Positions 32,531 through 44,440 of a DNA stretch of 64,000 nt are shown piece after piece (the stretch's first letter is position 1; each line of letters opens with the position of its first letter). Below the pieces are notes generated by a model, which was not told the origin of the DNA, did not search any database, and worked only from the letters and a program-made list of their open reading frames with translations. This stretch comes from Adiantum capillus-veneris (taxonomy: Eukaryota; Streptophyta; Polypodiopsida; Polypodiales; Pteridaceae), in the NCBI GenBank assembly GCA_014529385.2, contig CM043944.1, positions 71,951,384-72,015,383 on the forward strand. The letters run 5' to 3'. The translations under genes were made by a program, and so were the position numbers.

Positions 32531-32681
32531 AAATCCACGTGTATTTCCGTCGCTAAGGCCGTCACAGCTGTGAAGAACCTCTTGTAGTGGGATAAACTTA
32601 AGAAACACGCCTTCTTTAGCCGAAACTAAATCAAGGAACCATCACACGAGTGTTAGTAGGAAACCTACTTAGGTCCTTGTG

Positions 32682-32699
32682 TCCCCGGCAGCGGCGCCA
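32682..32699 (-). other. Primer binding site, tRNA-Asp type (-)
   Basis: The plus strand reads CCCCGGCAGCGGCGCCA, matching the 3' end of plant tRNA-Asp (CCCCGGCAACGGCGCCA) at all but one base. The minus strand is therefore the complementary primer site, adjoining LTR C. The second copy is in the 43-bp spacer. Confidence 0.8.
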
Positions 32700-32700
32700 A

Positions 32701-33656
32701 TGTTGGACGGGAGCGACTCACACACCCATGAAGTGCATGCAAACACTACCTAGATCAACATAATGTCAATCGACGACACAGATGACACAATAGGAACACG
32801 GAGGAAATCTCTTAAGCTTGTCAGGCTGAGACCATCCTACACATACAACACTCAGGAAGGCCAACTAAACCACAATCAAGAACCTCACTGCTCTCAACTA
32901 CACCACCTAGCCACATACACACATACGGAAGGTAACTCACCTAATCATGCCAGATTCATACGAAACTTAAGGAACACCATCCCCTCACTAGGATACACCT
33001 GTCTCTAAGCTTCTACACTCAAAACCCTCACTCAAAACCCATCTGCGGAAAACGCGTAGGATGACAGAGCTGAATTTTGAAAGTGCCCGAAACTGAATGT
33101 TATGAGTCCTGATGCGTAGCTTATGTCGCCACGATTCTATAGACTACTAGCATGCAGAAAACAGACATCGTTTGATACACTTACGGCCACAAATAGCTCG
33201 TAGATGCGTCGGCATGTGCGCTTCCTCTCGCGTGGAATGCTTGGCGTCGTCGCGTAGCTCTCCTCGAGCCTACAGCAAGGGTGCAGTCAGATCTCCAATG
33301 TGTTGAGCGAGCCGGGCGTAGCGAGAGGATGAAGCTCACACTCACTCTCTTTCTCTCTCACACAAAGTAGACGGCAGTGCTAAGTTTTGATTATGATAAA
33401 AGTCTTTTTACAAAATGACCTAGGTACCTTATATACTAAGGCTACCCTAGGTTTAACCAAAAATGGGGTTGAAAAGGTCAAATGGCTTTGTATTTACAAT
33501 CTGGAAGTGCCATTGCACCCCGGCTTCTGAAACTAGAATAACTACTCATTACAAATGACGTTTATAGCCATAATCCGCAACATTTCATAACTCGCAAAAG
33601 ATAAGACTTTGGTACGAAACTTGAGTTATGTTGTGTTGTTGACCCAACGGTCAACA
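32701..33656 (-). repeat. LTR C, 956 bp (5' LTR)
   Basis: Same sequence and termini as LTRs A and B; its primer-site side faces the internal region and its other side is the TSD. By eye it has the fewest private changes of the three. Confidence 0.9.
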
Positions 33657-34190
33657 CCATATCTGCGTTGTTGATTGTTTGTTGAACTGTCATACAAGCA
33701 TAGGGTTTTATCACTTGTTGTGGATCTGCAACAATGGGTTGTACTTCCCACAAGTGATCACTTTTTGCTAGTGGAGTGACATAAGAGGTGTCATTAAGTA
33801 TGAAATTTAATGTATCCTCTTGCGAATCTAGAGATGCTTTGTATGTCTGCATCCAAGGAACATCTCGGGTGTTTGCCTTGTTGATATCTATATCTAACAT
33901 GAAATAAAGCTAATGTGTGCATTGATGGCCTTCAATAGTGATTGGCATATTGATTTGGCCTAAGCTCACAATATTTCCTCAGTTTGTAGCCTTTACTTCC
34001 ATTTGATTTGTTGATAGTGGTGCATTTGTCATATTTCTGTATGTAGAATAATTGATGACATAAGTTCTTTCTCCTATGTCCACAAGTTCTCATTTTGTTG
34101 ATCCATTTGGAAGTTGTACTTTGATGCATACATCCATGCATACATCTATATGAGAAGGTGTCATTTTTTGTTGTGGCTAAATTTGAAAGT
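33657..34190 (-). pseudogene. Protease region of Ty3-type element X
   Basis: Minus strand after the integrase: a linker, then WTXEKELMSSIILHTEI as a frameshifted form of VDIGERTYVINYSTYR, then GQINLPITIE-like, a D.N.A.T..VPWMQTYKAS block and YVTPLAKSDHLWEVQPIVADPQQVIK. The ILG.PW-like block and the DIG active-site form fit a retropepsin. The rest of the element lies at 14,280-14,954, across the composite insertion. Confidence 0.55.
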
Positions 34191-34394
34191 TTTTTCTTCA
34201 TTCTTTGCGCTTTAAAATCATGAACTTAGTGTGAGCCTGAGTAAAAGTTTTTACATCAGCAGCTTCATGGATCTTGTCCAATATTTCAGTGGTTAGTGAA
34301 ATATGATATTTCTTTAAGCTCATCCATTGATCCAATTGGGCATCTCTCCTCCCTCTAATGTAGCAAGCTTTATGGCTCCACTAGGTGATATATC

Positions 34395-35290
34395 ATGAAT
34401 CACAAATGGACCATTACCTTCCTTCTATAATTTCCTTGAGTGTTGTTTCAAGGTGTAGACTAACACATAGTCTCCCCTTTTTATCTCCTTTTTAATCACA
34501 TGTTGATCATAAAATTATATCATGCATCTTTTCACAGCATAAATGCCCGCAACATCTTTTAAGCGTGTCCCATTAGATTCTCAAGAAAATCGAACCACTT
34601 AAATAGCTCATGACCTATCTAATCTAAGTCTTTTGGCTACTTTAAGTGTTGGAATCAGGAAATCTATGGGCAATATAGAATTAATATCAAACACCATATC
34701 AAAATACAATGCTTCAATTGACGTTTTGTAATCCACTCTGCATGCCCATAAAGATGAATGTAGGTTTTGGTCCCAATCTACCCTTGATTCACTTACTATC
34801 TTTGTGAGCACTGTGCATAAGATTTTGTTTGTGCTCTCATCCTCTCCATTAGCTTGAGAGTGATAAGGTGCTGATTTGCAATGAACTACCATGAATTCAT
34901 CTAGCAAAAATTTGCAATGAACTACCATGAATCCATCTAGCAAAAATTCTATCACACTTCATATATAAAATGAGTCCCTCTATTGCTAATTATCCCAATT
35001 GGTACGTAGCTCATATCTTGTAAGGATATTCTCATACAAGAATTGTGCTATTGTCCTTGCATCATCCTTTTGTGATGCCTTTACGTCTATCCATCTGATC
35101 AAATAGTCTATGGCCACTATGATGTACTGAGCATGTGTACAATATGATAGAGGTGCTATAGGTCCAACAAAATCTATGCCCCATTTGGAAAATGCTCTTG
35201 CCTCTACCATTGGCCATAGAGACATCTTATCCCTTTGCATAGGTATCTTTGCTAATGTAAAAACTTCCAAAAGTTCTAAACTCATGGTTT
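34395..35290 (-). pseudogene. Integrase of Ty3-type element X
   Basis: Minus strand: SKWGIDFVGPI (first catalytic Asp), YIIVAIDYLIRWIDVKA, DARTIAQFLYENILTRY, then KSAPYHSQANGEDESTNKIL (around the catalytic Glu), LHSSLWACRVDYKTS, DINSILPIDFLIPTLKVAKRL, and at 34,400-34,500 GDYVLVYTLKQH with NGPFVIHDISPSG, a GPY/F-like C-terminal module. A 35-bp tandem duplication (34,868-34,938) repeats LLD[GE]FMVVHCK. Stops and frameshifts are present. No RT was found to its right. Confidence 0.75.
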
Positions 35291-36136
35291 CTCAAGAAAC
35301 CTTAATTTTGATACTTGGATACTCTGAAGGTACAATATCTTGAATTTTCAGCCAAACCTATAGATTTCTTTCAAAACTCTTGATGGACGTGGCTTGTAGG
35401 TACACTAAGCTAACTATGGACAAAATCTGGGTTGAAATGGCATGTGGGAGACATGACTCACAATCCATGTTCTAGAGCCAAATGACATGGAATTTGTAGG
35501 GAAGCTTCTTGATACGTTTCTACAGCCATTGGACATCAACATTTTGGGTTTGAATCATTTTTTCCTACTCTAGATCAAAATGACCATTTGAACTACAATC
35601 AATGAAAAATTTGGGGTTTCTAGGCCAAATGATGTCCAAATTCCACCAAATTTCAAGAGAAGCCTTCCCAAGTTGTGCTCTAGCTTGTTGTTGACAAATT
35701 TGATCAAAATCTAAGCATGTGGAAACATGGATCACGATTCATGTTGGAACACCATTTTTTATTTTTTTTTGGGTAGAGTAGTTGGGGGGCGGGGGGGGGG
35801 GGTCATGGGAATTCTTTTGGAGTTTGGGTGTAGGGGGGCATGGATCATGGGGATTCCCTCACCAACCTAGAAACGTATCATATAGCTTTGAAGTACACAT
35901 CATGCTGATTATTTTCCCTAACACTTTTTGAGTTTGGACCACTTTTGATCCTCTTGTCAAGCTTTTGAAACTTGTAGAAACTGGCTTTTGATTTCAATTA
36001 CTATGGTCATTTTAGTATTTTTTGTGTTGTACATACCATATGGAAATGCTCGATAAGGTATATAGACAATATCTATAGAATATGGTGTAGGGTGGTGGCC
36101 CCAATTGCATGTAGCAAGCAAAAACATGGTGTGTGC
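35291..36136. other. No recognisable gene
   Basis: AT-rich DNA with a G-run near 35,786-35,802. It holds the TGTGC target site for the element starting at 36,137. Confidence 0.5.
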
Positions 36137-36276
36137 TGTTAGGACAAGGGTAGGACCAGTCCGGGCAAGGGCCAGGATGGATATGCAGTCAAGGAGGTCC
36201 CTATATTTAGAAGGCCAAGGGCCTATATAGGGCATGGTTGGGTGGTGATGAGCATGTCAGTTCCCATGTCCTTTCA
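36137..36276 (+). repeat. 5' LTR, 140 bp
   Basis: TGTTAGGACAAGGG...ATGTCCTTTCA. The internal block TATTTAGAAGGCCAAGGGCC then TATATAGGGCATGG, shared by both LTRs, includes a TATATAG promoter-like core. Confidence 0.85.
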
Positions 36277-36277
36277 C

Positions 36278-36289
36278 TGGTATTAGAGC
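36278..36289 (+). other. Primer binding site, initiator-Met type
   Basis: TGGTATTAGAGC one base after the 5' LTR; a single mismatch to TGGTATCAGAGC. Confidence 0.8.
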
Positions 36290-36339
36290 AAGGTGGAGGA
36301 GGGAGCTAGGGAGGAAGGGGGAACTTGGCATGATTTGGC

Positions 36340-36351
36340 AAGGCTTTGCAT

Positions 36352-36388
<37 letters not shown>

Positions 36389-36960
36389 GACTTCCATGGA
36401 GATGGGTGGGCAAGATCCCTTGGAGGGAGAGGCAGCCAAGGGGGCCGTGGACAGGCGCCCTAAGCAAGAGAGTCGAAGTCCGTGTGCAGGCAAGCTGGCC
36501 AAGGAGAAGCACCGCGGGCACAGGCCCTTACACAGACAAGCGGCCGAAACCGAGGAGGGCACAGCCTGTAGGAAAACGGCATCTCTCTCTCTCGCTCTGG
36601 TTTCGCCATGGTCCAAGGGCCATGTTTCGACACAGGCGGGGTCCGAGGTTCGGACTGTACACGAAGCGGGGCGACATCTCTTCTTCCTACGCTGCAGCCC
36701 GGCATCGCTGTGGTTTTTTTTTTTCCATAGCTTTTTAGCATTAACCCTAAGCAAGGGTGCATGCCCACCTCGGGCACACACCCCTCACGGTTTCGCCCCT
36801 TTTGCTTGGCCGAGCTCGGCGGTCCGTGGCCGATGAGCTGCCCAGTTTTCAGGACGACGTCCCAGCAGCAGCAGCGTCTTTATTCGATCATACCCTTCAT
36901 AGGCATGGAGTAAACACAAACCACTCCGAGGGCGACATCCACGGATGGAGTGGGGGGGTT
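36340..36960 (+). other. GC-rich leader of the 36-41 kb element
   Basis: After a (CT)n run (36,353-36,386) the sequence is strikingly GC-rich for this window up to about 36,960. Several overlapping frames are open on both strands, a usual by-product of high GC. None shows a Gag domain, zinc knuckle or other family feature, so I do not call a gene. Confidence 0.5.
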
Positions 36961-39900
36961 TAAGACAAAATTGTGCCATGCAAGGGCATGAGGGTAAGCA
37001 TACAGTTCAGGGACGATCCGATAGGATTGGCAAAGCATGCAATCCTAGTCGTGCAACTTGGACAAGGACCTCGACCGCAGGAAATACGACATCTATTGAA
37101 CCAAGCCAACATGATCAGGCATGTTGATGCAAGTATTTCACAAGACATCACATAAGGCGTCGATGGTGAAGAAAGTTCTTGATCTTGACCGGGACACGAA
37201 CGGATTATCAGGTTCGTGATTTCAAGTTCTTGCAATTTTCATTGTACTATTTATCTAATTGTATTGCAAGACTATGTTCTTATGTTCATCTCGGCCATGG
37301 TGTCCGGAGAAATTATCTACGGGTCTAGTATGACCAAGGTCAACATAGTACGTCCAATATTGGTAGTCATTACGATGATTTGGACTAAGGAGCATGGATC
37401 CAATAGAGATAACCTCTACACAGGTTTTTACAAGGCAGGATTGTCTAGTAATAGACCCAACTCTGGCATGGCATGTGCCTTATAAGGCATCGATGATGGG
37501 CAAGGCCAAGTATTCTTTTAAATTCTAAGCAGTAGGCAATTCACAATGGTGAAGTCGAATCCACTGTTGACCATGTCTATTGAAGCAAACATCAGTATCT
37601 AGAAAATCACTTCTTGGTTTTCTTCTTGCGGACAACTCGCTACATTCTTCCGGCGGCAAGCTTTGTCGGTAAGTATACTTAAGAAGGTATGCAATTGATT
37701 TTTGATTATGAAGCATCTGCTTGATAGCTACGATATGCGATAGACATACAGACACTTTAGGCCTGCACATCCCAAGTACTAGAAATTTGATTGGTTTAAA
37801 GATTATCTCAAGGAGACATGCATCACCTTTTACTGCACCTGTTGAAGGAAGCCTTGCTCGGCATGGATGACTCTTTGTCACAATTTTTATACACTGACGG
37901 AGGATGCTTATATAGCACTAATTTCAACACAAAGATATTTATGTGAAGCAAGGATTCAATCTACGACTCTTAAATTGAGATTTTTCTCATTTGGGGTATG
38001 CTATGATCACACACTTTTTGGGTATTTCTCCATATACCTGCAAGATATTTCAAGCCAACTTTCTCTCGCACAACGGAGATGAAGATCTACATTTGAGCGA
38101 GTTTTTCTTCCCACATCTCAAGACAACTGGTTACAGCAGGATGACCAGGTTATACCATGTTTAGTATTGTTTATTTTTTCCATGTTTATACATTTCCATT
38201 GGAAACTAATGCTTGTGTACAAAGCAAGGTTCTTTGACAAATTTTCATGAAGCAAGGCTTCTCCCTTCTGCCAAGGTACTGCCCAATGACTCGGAATCAC
38301 GAGCAGTGGCACACAAGATTGACAAACTGGCAAAATAGGGAATACCACCTCACCAACTCCCTACTAGTTTACATTGTGCAAGGCACTAATGGTTTTGGAT
38401 CTCCCGTTTGAGGCCTTCACTCTCACCAAGGGCTTCACAATCTGTATGCAGGGCATGCTAACTAGGTGGCATAAATTCCACCGCTTCAAAGATTATGCTT
38501 CCGCTATCACACCAGGCACTCTGTCCTAGACATACTAAGTTTTGGATAGTTTAAATTTCTAGTTGCTGTCCGCGCACACTCCCACTCAATGGAATCTAAA
38601 TTTACGACATATTTCACAGGCAAAGTGTCATTTTAAGTCATTTTTCTAAAGTCACGACCCCATACATGGTAAGAGGGTCGAGCTGTGGCTTGTGTTTTCT
38701 TTCCCCTCTCTCGATGAGAGCATTATACATGCTGATTATTGCATGCTTATAGGATATGCTGCCAGTCAGGCATAACATGTCTAAGAGCACACATTTTGGG
38801 CACACACACACTAGAAATTTATGGAAAGTTCCTCAGCCCAACATAAGCTTTTGATACATATTCTACTCGTGAGTCAGCTTGAGCCAAGGTGCTCTAACTC
38901 ACAGCTAGCATGTGGCTAAGATGCTACTCAAACTAGTCTTCATCGGTTTGTCGATTGAACACTATTTTTCATAAGGGCTATGAGCCAACAAGGCTAAGAG
39001 CCGTTGTCAGGCCAGGGGCAAGGCCCAACTATTGGCATTCTTTGGGTGATTGTTTTCAAGATATACTCACAGCAGCTGATCTCTACAAGAAAATATAGAT
39101 GCAACAATCAGCTGTGAGAGCATGGCTATCCATAAGAGCTCGGCAGTTCACTTGTGTGGATCTCTTGCTCTCTCTATAGCACTACAGAGTGTCTATGGAC
39201 ATACAGTTTTGGGGTAAGACCCGATGGCTGATTGCTACATCACCCCATAGGCATTAAGGATCACAATTTGATCTGCATTGAGGATCACCGTTGATCTCTC
39301 CCAGTTATACTTTCAAGAAAAGAATTCCGCAATCTACCACGCGGTAGCAAACACAGTTTTCAAGTTGATTCCAATCAATCTGTACACAGTTGACTATGTT
39401 GGTTACCATTATCTGCTAGTTGAGAAGTTTCTACAAAGAGTCTTATCAAGGGATTTGACTACGTAGATTCTAATCCAAGAGCTTGGATTGCAAAGGCCTT
39501 CCCAGTGCAATGTTGTTTGTTTTTTCAGGTAGGGGACGTGCTCCTCTCTATTTGAATACGGGTAAGTGAACATTACGTTCAAATCTCCAGGTATGCATCT
39601 ATTGAGTTGGTGTTCTTCCATTTTTAGTATGCTTTGCTTGGTTTTTCAAGACGTATAAGTACGCTTGAATGTTACAGAGTCATGCCAAGGGCATGTCGGC
39701 ACAAAGTATTTTGGGCCAAGTATTCAATGTATCTTTCTGCCTTATGCTGTTATGAAACTACTTGTAGGGTTCAATTTGGCACATGTTGTCACATGGGATA
39801 CAACATGGTCTAGGAACTCAAGGAGTTCGGTTTAGCCAGTGTGGAGCAATGAATGAGGGTCCCTCTCACTCTTGTAGCAGAGTGTTTAGAGTTACCTCCA

Positions 39901-40499
39901 CACACAAGTACATCTTGTACTTGTAGGATGTTCTTTTTCAGACATCCTTAGTTGAGACATATTCCACATGTGGCAAATATGAGTCTCTGGGACTGACACT
40001 GGCGCCCCCTATTTCAAATATGTGTCACGACAAAGTCCCTAAGTGCTGGTCACATCTGTTTTCTAGACCATTTTTAGCACGACGTATCAGGAGAAATTTT
40101 GTGGCCAGAAATTGTCGGATACTTAGAATGACTTGTTAAGGAACAAGTATTGCTAAACAACATTACAGATGGTTGTTTATACATATAGCAAATGAAAAAG
40201 TTTCATTGTTTGTATCTAGAAGTGATCACGGTTTCACCTTCTATTATGGTTCAGACGTTTAAGCAAAGCTTGCAAAAGATTGCAAATGAAAGTATTTAGT
40301 TTCTTTTCAGAACTATTTACATTCCTTTTAGTGTGTGCTAGGCGCATCACATTTGCCATAAGTGTTGGCAATAATTACCATGGAAATACAGGTTCGGATC
40401 TGTTTTTTGCTAAATGCATGCACACTAGGTGTTATGGGCCCTAGTGTTTAGCAAAGGCTGATTTGGAACGACATGCATATTCCTCAAGTTGTTGCTTAT
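36961..40499 (+). other. Unassigned internal region
   Basis: No open frame above about 120 codons and no convincing RT or protease motif, though degenerate pol may be hidden. If this was a gypsy element, protease, RT and RNase H should lie here and have decayed beyond reading by eye. Confidence 0.4.
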
Positions 40500-41308
40500 G
40501 AAGCATTTTTCACTTTATGTGCACTATCTCTATGAGATTACCTTTGAGTCTACTAATCACCAATAGAGGTCATAGCTCGGTTTGGGTGTTTGTGGATTTT
40601 TTTAAGTTAACCACGATGGTTATTCCGCACATTGTTGATTCCTCAACAATGTTATACGCTATTGTGATTTCCTGTTTACCAGTCATCTGGGAAGATTGTC
40701 TATAAACCGTGGGGGAAACACACCTCAGTTCGGTCAGTATCCAAGGGGATTGACAGATTACAAAGTGTAATCTTGGGCTAAAGGAGATGCAAAGTGCGTA
40801 CATTAGCTTCATAAGCATTTATTGCTCTTTTTGGAGTTTACTTACTATCAGTTAACCCATGTTGCGACTAGGTAGTCTCTTCATGTATAACTCAGGTTCT
40901 CAACCTTGAACACTTGTTAAGGTGGGGTTGTTTACTGATGATGAAGAAGAGGGGCAAGTCAAAGACTCAATATTGGCTGATGAGTTATGTCCGCAAGTTA
41001 CTTTCATGGAAAGTGACAAGAGGTATTCTTTTTGGTACACCTATGTTGTGATAAACTCGTTTATCATGCTCATGAGAGTTCTAAATGGAGTCTACACACT
41101 ATGTTTTGATAGGAACCGGTACCATCAGATGGTTACAAATGGACAACAATGTAGAAAATCAAGATGTTACTCTTGGTTTCATTGAACCTCCTACTGAATC
41201 GGGTTCCGCTCAAATGAACCGTTGGATCCATGTGGGATGTTACGGTAGAAAACATTAGTGTTCTTATGAAGATACCATCACTTATGTTTTCACGGATGAA
41301 AACGCTTC
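40500..41308 (+). pseudogene. Integrase-like 3' part of the 36-41 kb element
   Basis: ISMRLPLSLLITNRGHSSVW followed by VFVDFFKLTTMVIPHIVD resembles the gypsy integrase block seen on the minus strand at 6.6 kb (ISMRLIVDLPITNRGHGSVW). Further matches to that relic run on to the polypurine tract (GETHL, ENQDV). Frames are broken throughout. Confidence 0.5.
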
Positions 41309-41324
41309 TCCAACGGGGGAGTAA
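41309..41324 (+). other. Polypurine tract
   Basis: TCCAACGGGGGAGTAA directly before TGTCAAG of the 3' LTR. Confidence 0.75.
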
Positions 41325-41464
41325 TGTCAAGATAAGGGTAGGACCAGTCCGGCCAAGGCCCAGGATGGACATGCAGTCAAGGGGGTCCCCATATTTAGAA
41401 GGCCAAGGGCCTATATAGGGCATGGTTGGGTGGTGATGAGCATGTCAGTTCCCATGTCCTTTCA
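41325..41464 (+). repeat. 3' LTR, 140 bp
   Basis: Same length as the 5' LTR and about 10 differences by eye (for example TGTCAAGATAAGGG against TGTTAGGACAAGGG). Confidence 0.85.
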
Positions 41465-41484
41465 TGTGCTCTGGGTCACTTAAT

Positions 41485-41498
41485 CCCCCCCCCCCCCC

Positions 41499-41548
<50 letters not shown>
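41485..41548. repeat. Poly-C followed by (CT)n
   Basis: About 25 C then about 20 CT units, 20 bp outside the right TSD of the 36-41 kb element. Confidence 0.95.
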
Positions 41549-41550
<2 letters not shown>

Positions 41551-41859
41551 CTCACAATTACAAATGAGGTCTAAATTGACCTACCTTGGATTTAAGTATC
41601 CGGATTACGTGGAGCCCCAAGTGTAATTTTTACCTTCTTTACTCAGGTTTCTCATGTAATATCACTCGAGGCTCAAATGGCTCATGATTTGGATATCTTG
41701 TCACTATTTGCCCTTGATTTTGCAACTTTGACCATTCGTAAGTTAGCCAAAAAATTGATTTGCACCAAATCATTTGAAACTCGCTATGCTTGAAGCTTTT
41801 GCTTTGCTGATATGAGTTTGCTTTCAAAACTTGATTTCGGCTCTCTTGGGTAATTTTAT

Positions 41860-42300
41860 TAATTTTTGATCTTTATCAACTAAAATTTAAACAAAATATT
41901 GGAATTTATTATTATTCAACCAAAAATTAGCCAAAAGTATTCTTCACACTCATATATACATGCTTTCACTCTAGGCATCATGATTGCCAACATTTGGTTA
42001 GTATTGCTCATTAATATGTCTTATAAGAGATAAAACCAAATAAAAAGAAAAAAATTAAGTAGAAAACACACTTTGTACAATGTACACAGGAATTCTCTTC
42101 ATCTTACAACAGCCATATGCTGCTATTCCCCTCTTCCTTTTTTGAGCCAATCCAGACAAAAGATTAGGCAATGTGCATGGACGGTAATGCCGTGTCTATG
42201 CAAGGTCATGCAATGTAGCAGTATTAAGGTCATGCAATGTAGCAGTATTATGCCAATGGAAGAAATGCATGAGGGAACACTATGCTATGAAATATGTAAA
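41860..42300 (-). mobile_element. 3' terminal region of Ty3-type element Z
   Basis: Matches 10,735-11,137, including the TGTACAATGTACA palindrome near 42,073 and a minus-strand polypurine tract near 42,123-42,140. A 26-bp tandem duplication (GGTCATGCAATGTAGCAGTA) lies at 42,204-42,252. Confidence 0.45.
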
Positions 42301-43440
42301 TACTAAACTATTTGTTCAATGATGCTGACTATAGAGGCTTGAACTATACTATGTTTTTCAAATAGAGGTGTTTAAAAATATCGTTCTCTTTCTTTGATTG
42401 TGGGTTTTGAAGTGCTCGTGTCATGATTTCAGTTGTTGTTGGTGGCTTAGGTACCCACTTGTACTTGGTTGTTGTGGTTAGTGAAGACAGCTATGTTGGG
42501 TGACGACTTGATGGTTTTGGTCTCTAGTGCCAAGTTGTCTGCACTGGTTGGGGTTGGTAGGTTTGTGTGTTCTTTGGAATCCTTCGATACTTGGGTGGGC
42601 TTTCTGTGGATTTCAACTATTGTTTTTGTTTCCAATGCCAAGTATAATTTTCTTGAGGTCTTTGAGATTTTATAACAGTACTATGCTATTTTTTTTTGGT
42701 TGCCATTTTTTGAGATGTGGACTTGGATATCCATATCTGCTTAGATTTGGTGGCATGATTGATTTATTTACCCATACCTACCTTGTTGATTGTTCGTTGA
42801 AATTTTCTACAAGCATAGGTTTTCAACACTTGTTGTGGATCTGCAACAATGGGTTGTACTTCCCACAAGTAATCACTTTTTTCTAGTGGAGTGAAATAAC
42901 AGGTGTCGTTGAGCATGAACTTTAATGCATCCTCTTGCCTATCCGGAGCTGCTTTGTATGTCTACATCCAAGGAACACCTAGGATGACTGCCTCATTGAT
43001 ATTTGTATCTGTCATGACATAAAGATGATGTGGGCATTTATGGCTATCAATTGTGATTGGCAGATTGTTTTGGCCTAATCTCACAATGTTCGATATGTTT
43101 GTAGCCTTTAGTTTAATTTGATTTGTTGATCATGGTGCATTTGTCATCTTTTTGTATGTAGAATAATTGATGACATTGGTTCTTTGTCTTGTGTGCACAA
43201 GTTCTCATTCTATTGATCCATCTGGATGCTATATTTTAATGCATACATCCATGCCTCCAAGCTAATTATGCTCCATCTGAATTGCTTCTATTTGAGGAGG
43301 TGCCATTTATGATTGTGGGTAAATTTGCAAGTTGTTTCTTCATTCTTTCCGTCTTAAAATCATCAGCTTAGCATCCTCTTGAGCCTTTGTTTTATTAGAC
43401 TTGGCTTGTGTCTTTCTTTCAATAGTTTCATGGATCTTCT
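42301..43440 (-). pseudogene. Protease + W[IV]PK tail of element Z
   Basis: Minus-strand order after the integrase: linker (KIMEKIHETIERKTQAK), a VDIG-type active-site region (frameshifted), TYVINYSTYR-like, QSANHN/INLPITI-like, a VILGVPWM block, TYKAAPDRQEDALKF, SDYLWEVQPIVADPQQVLK, ISKSTSQKMATK, and KYKWVPKPPTTTEIM near 42,450. Uninterrupted at the point where element X carries the composite insertion (about 42,775), so it serves as an empty-site paralogue. Confidence 0.6.
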
Positions 43441-43469
43441 CCATCATTTTGGTGGTTAGTGGAAAATGA

Positions 43470-44440
43470 TATTTCTTTAACTTGCATGCGCTGATCCAAT
43501 TGGTAATCCCTCTAATGTAGCAAGCTTTATGAATCCACTATGTGATATATCATGAATCACAAATGGACCATTACCTTGCTTCTTTAATTTCTTGTAGTGT
43601 TGTTTTAAGGTGTAGACTAAGACATAGTCTCCCGTTTTGAACTCCTTATTAATCACATGTTGATCATAAAATTCTTTCATGCGTCTTTTATGAGCATAAA
43701 TGCCCGCAATTTGCAAGATCTCTTAAGCATGTTCCATCTAGCTTCTCAAGAATATCTAGCCTCTTAAATAGCTCATGACCTGTCCAATCTAAGTCTTTTG
43801 GCTACTTTAAGTGTTGGAATCAAGAATCGTATGGGTAACATGGCATTAAGACCAAACACCATATTAAAATGCATTCTTTCAATTTATGTTTTGTATGACA
43901 CTTCGTATACCCATAAAGAAAAATGTAGCTTTTGGTCCCAATCTACCCTTGATTCACTTACTATCTTTGTGAGCATTATACATAAGATTTTCTTTGTGCT
44001 CACACCCTCTCCATTAGTTTGAGAGTGATAAGGTGTGGATTTTCAATGAACTACCATGAATTCATCTAGTAAAAATTCTATTACATGACATTTATAAAAT
44101 GAGTCTCTACGTTGCTAGCTATCTCAATTGGTAGCCCATATCTTGTAAAGCTATTCTCATACAAGAATCGTGTTACCTTTTCTTGTACCCATTTGGTCAA
44201 ATAGTCTATGGCCACTATGATGCCTACATATGTGTAAGATATTCTGGAGATGCTATAGGTCCTACAAAATCTATGCCCCATTTGGAAAATGTTCTTGCCT
44301 CCATCATTGGCCAAAGAGGCATCTCATCTTTTTGCATAGGTACATTTGCTCACTCTAGCAATGATCACATCGTTTCCTTTGGTAGTTTTGTCGGTAGAAA
44401 CATGTCCACATGCTTTTCCAGCATGAGCTTGATCTAGAAT
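43470..44440 (-). pseudogene. Integrase of element Z
   Basis: Minus strand: VGIIVAIDYLTKWVQEKVTRF, FLYENSFTRYGLPIEIASN, PYHSQTNGEGVSTKKIL, ESRVDWDQKLHFSLW, LPIRFLIPTLKVAKRL, then IYAHKRRMKEFYDQHVINKE, GDYVLVYTLKQH and GNGPFVIHDISHSGFIKLA. A Ty3-type integrase core and GPY/F-like module; frames are broken. No RT was identified upstream. Confidence 0.75.

Larger units (their letters stand above)
36137..41464 (+). mobile_element. LTR retroelement, 5.33 kb, 140-bp LTRs, TSD TGTGC
   Basis: TGTGC flanks both ends (36,132-36,136 and 41,465-41,469). The two 140-bp LTRs, an initiator-Met-like primer site and a polypurine tract are all in place. The internal 5.05 kb has a GC-rich start and an integrase-like scrap near its 3' end, but no long open frame, so it is either an old gypsy element or a non-autonomous derivative. 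Its 3' part resembles the minus-strand relic at 5.8-6.7 kb. Confidence 0.85.

Noticed and set aside
32153-32587. 144-aa and 119-aa frames on both strands
   Set aside because: Translations of the CACTA subterminal repeat, open in several frames because the motif lacks stops.
36346-36963. Overlapping 105-146-aa frames on both strands
   Set aside because: Open frames on both strands in GC-rich DNA, no domain; treated as leader of the LTR element.
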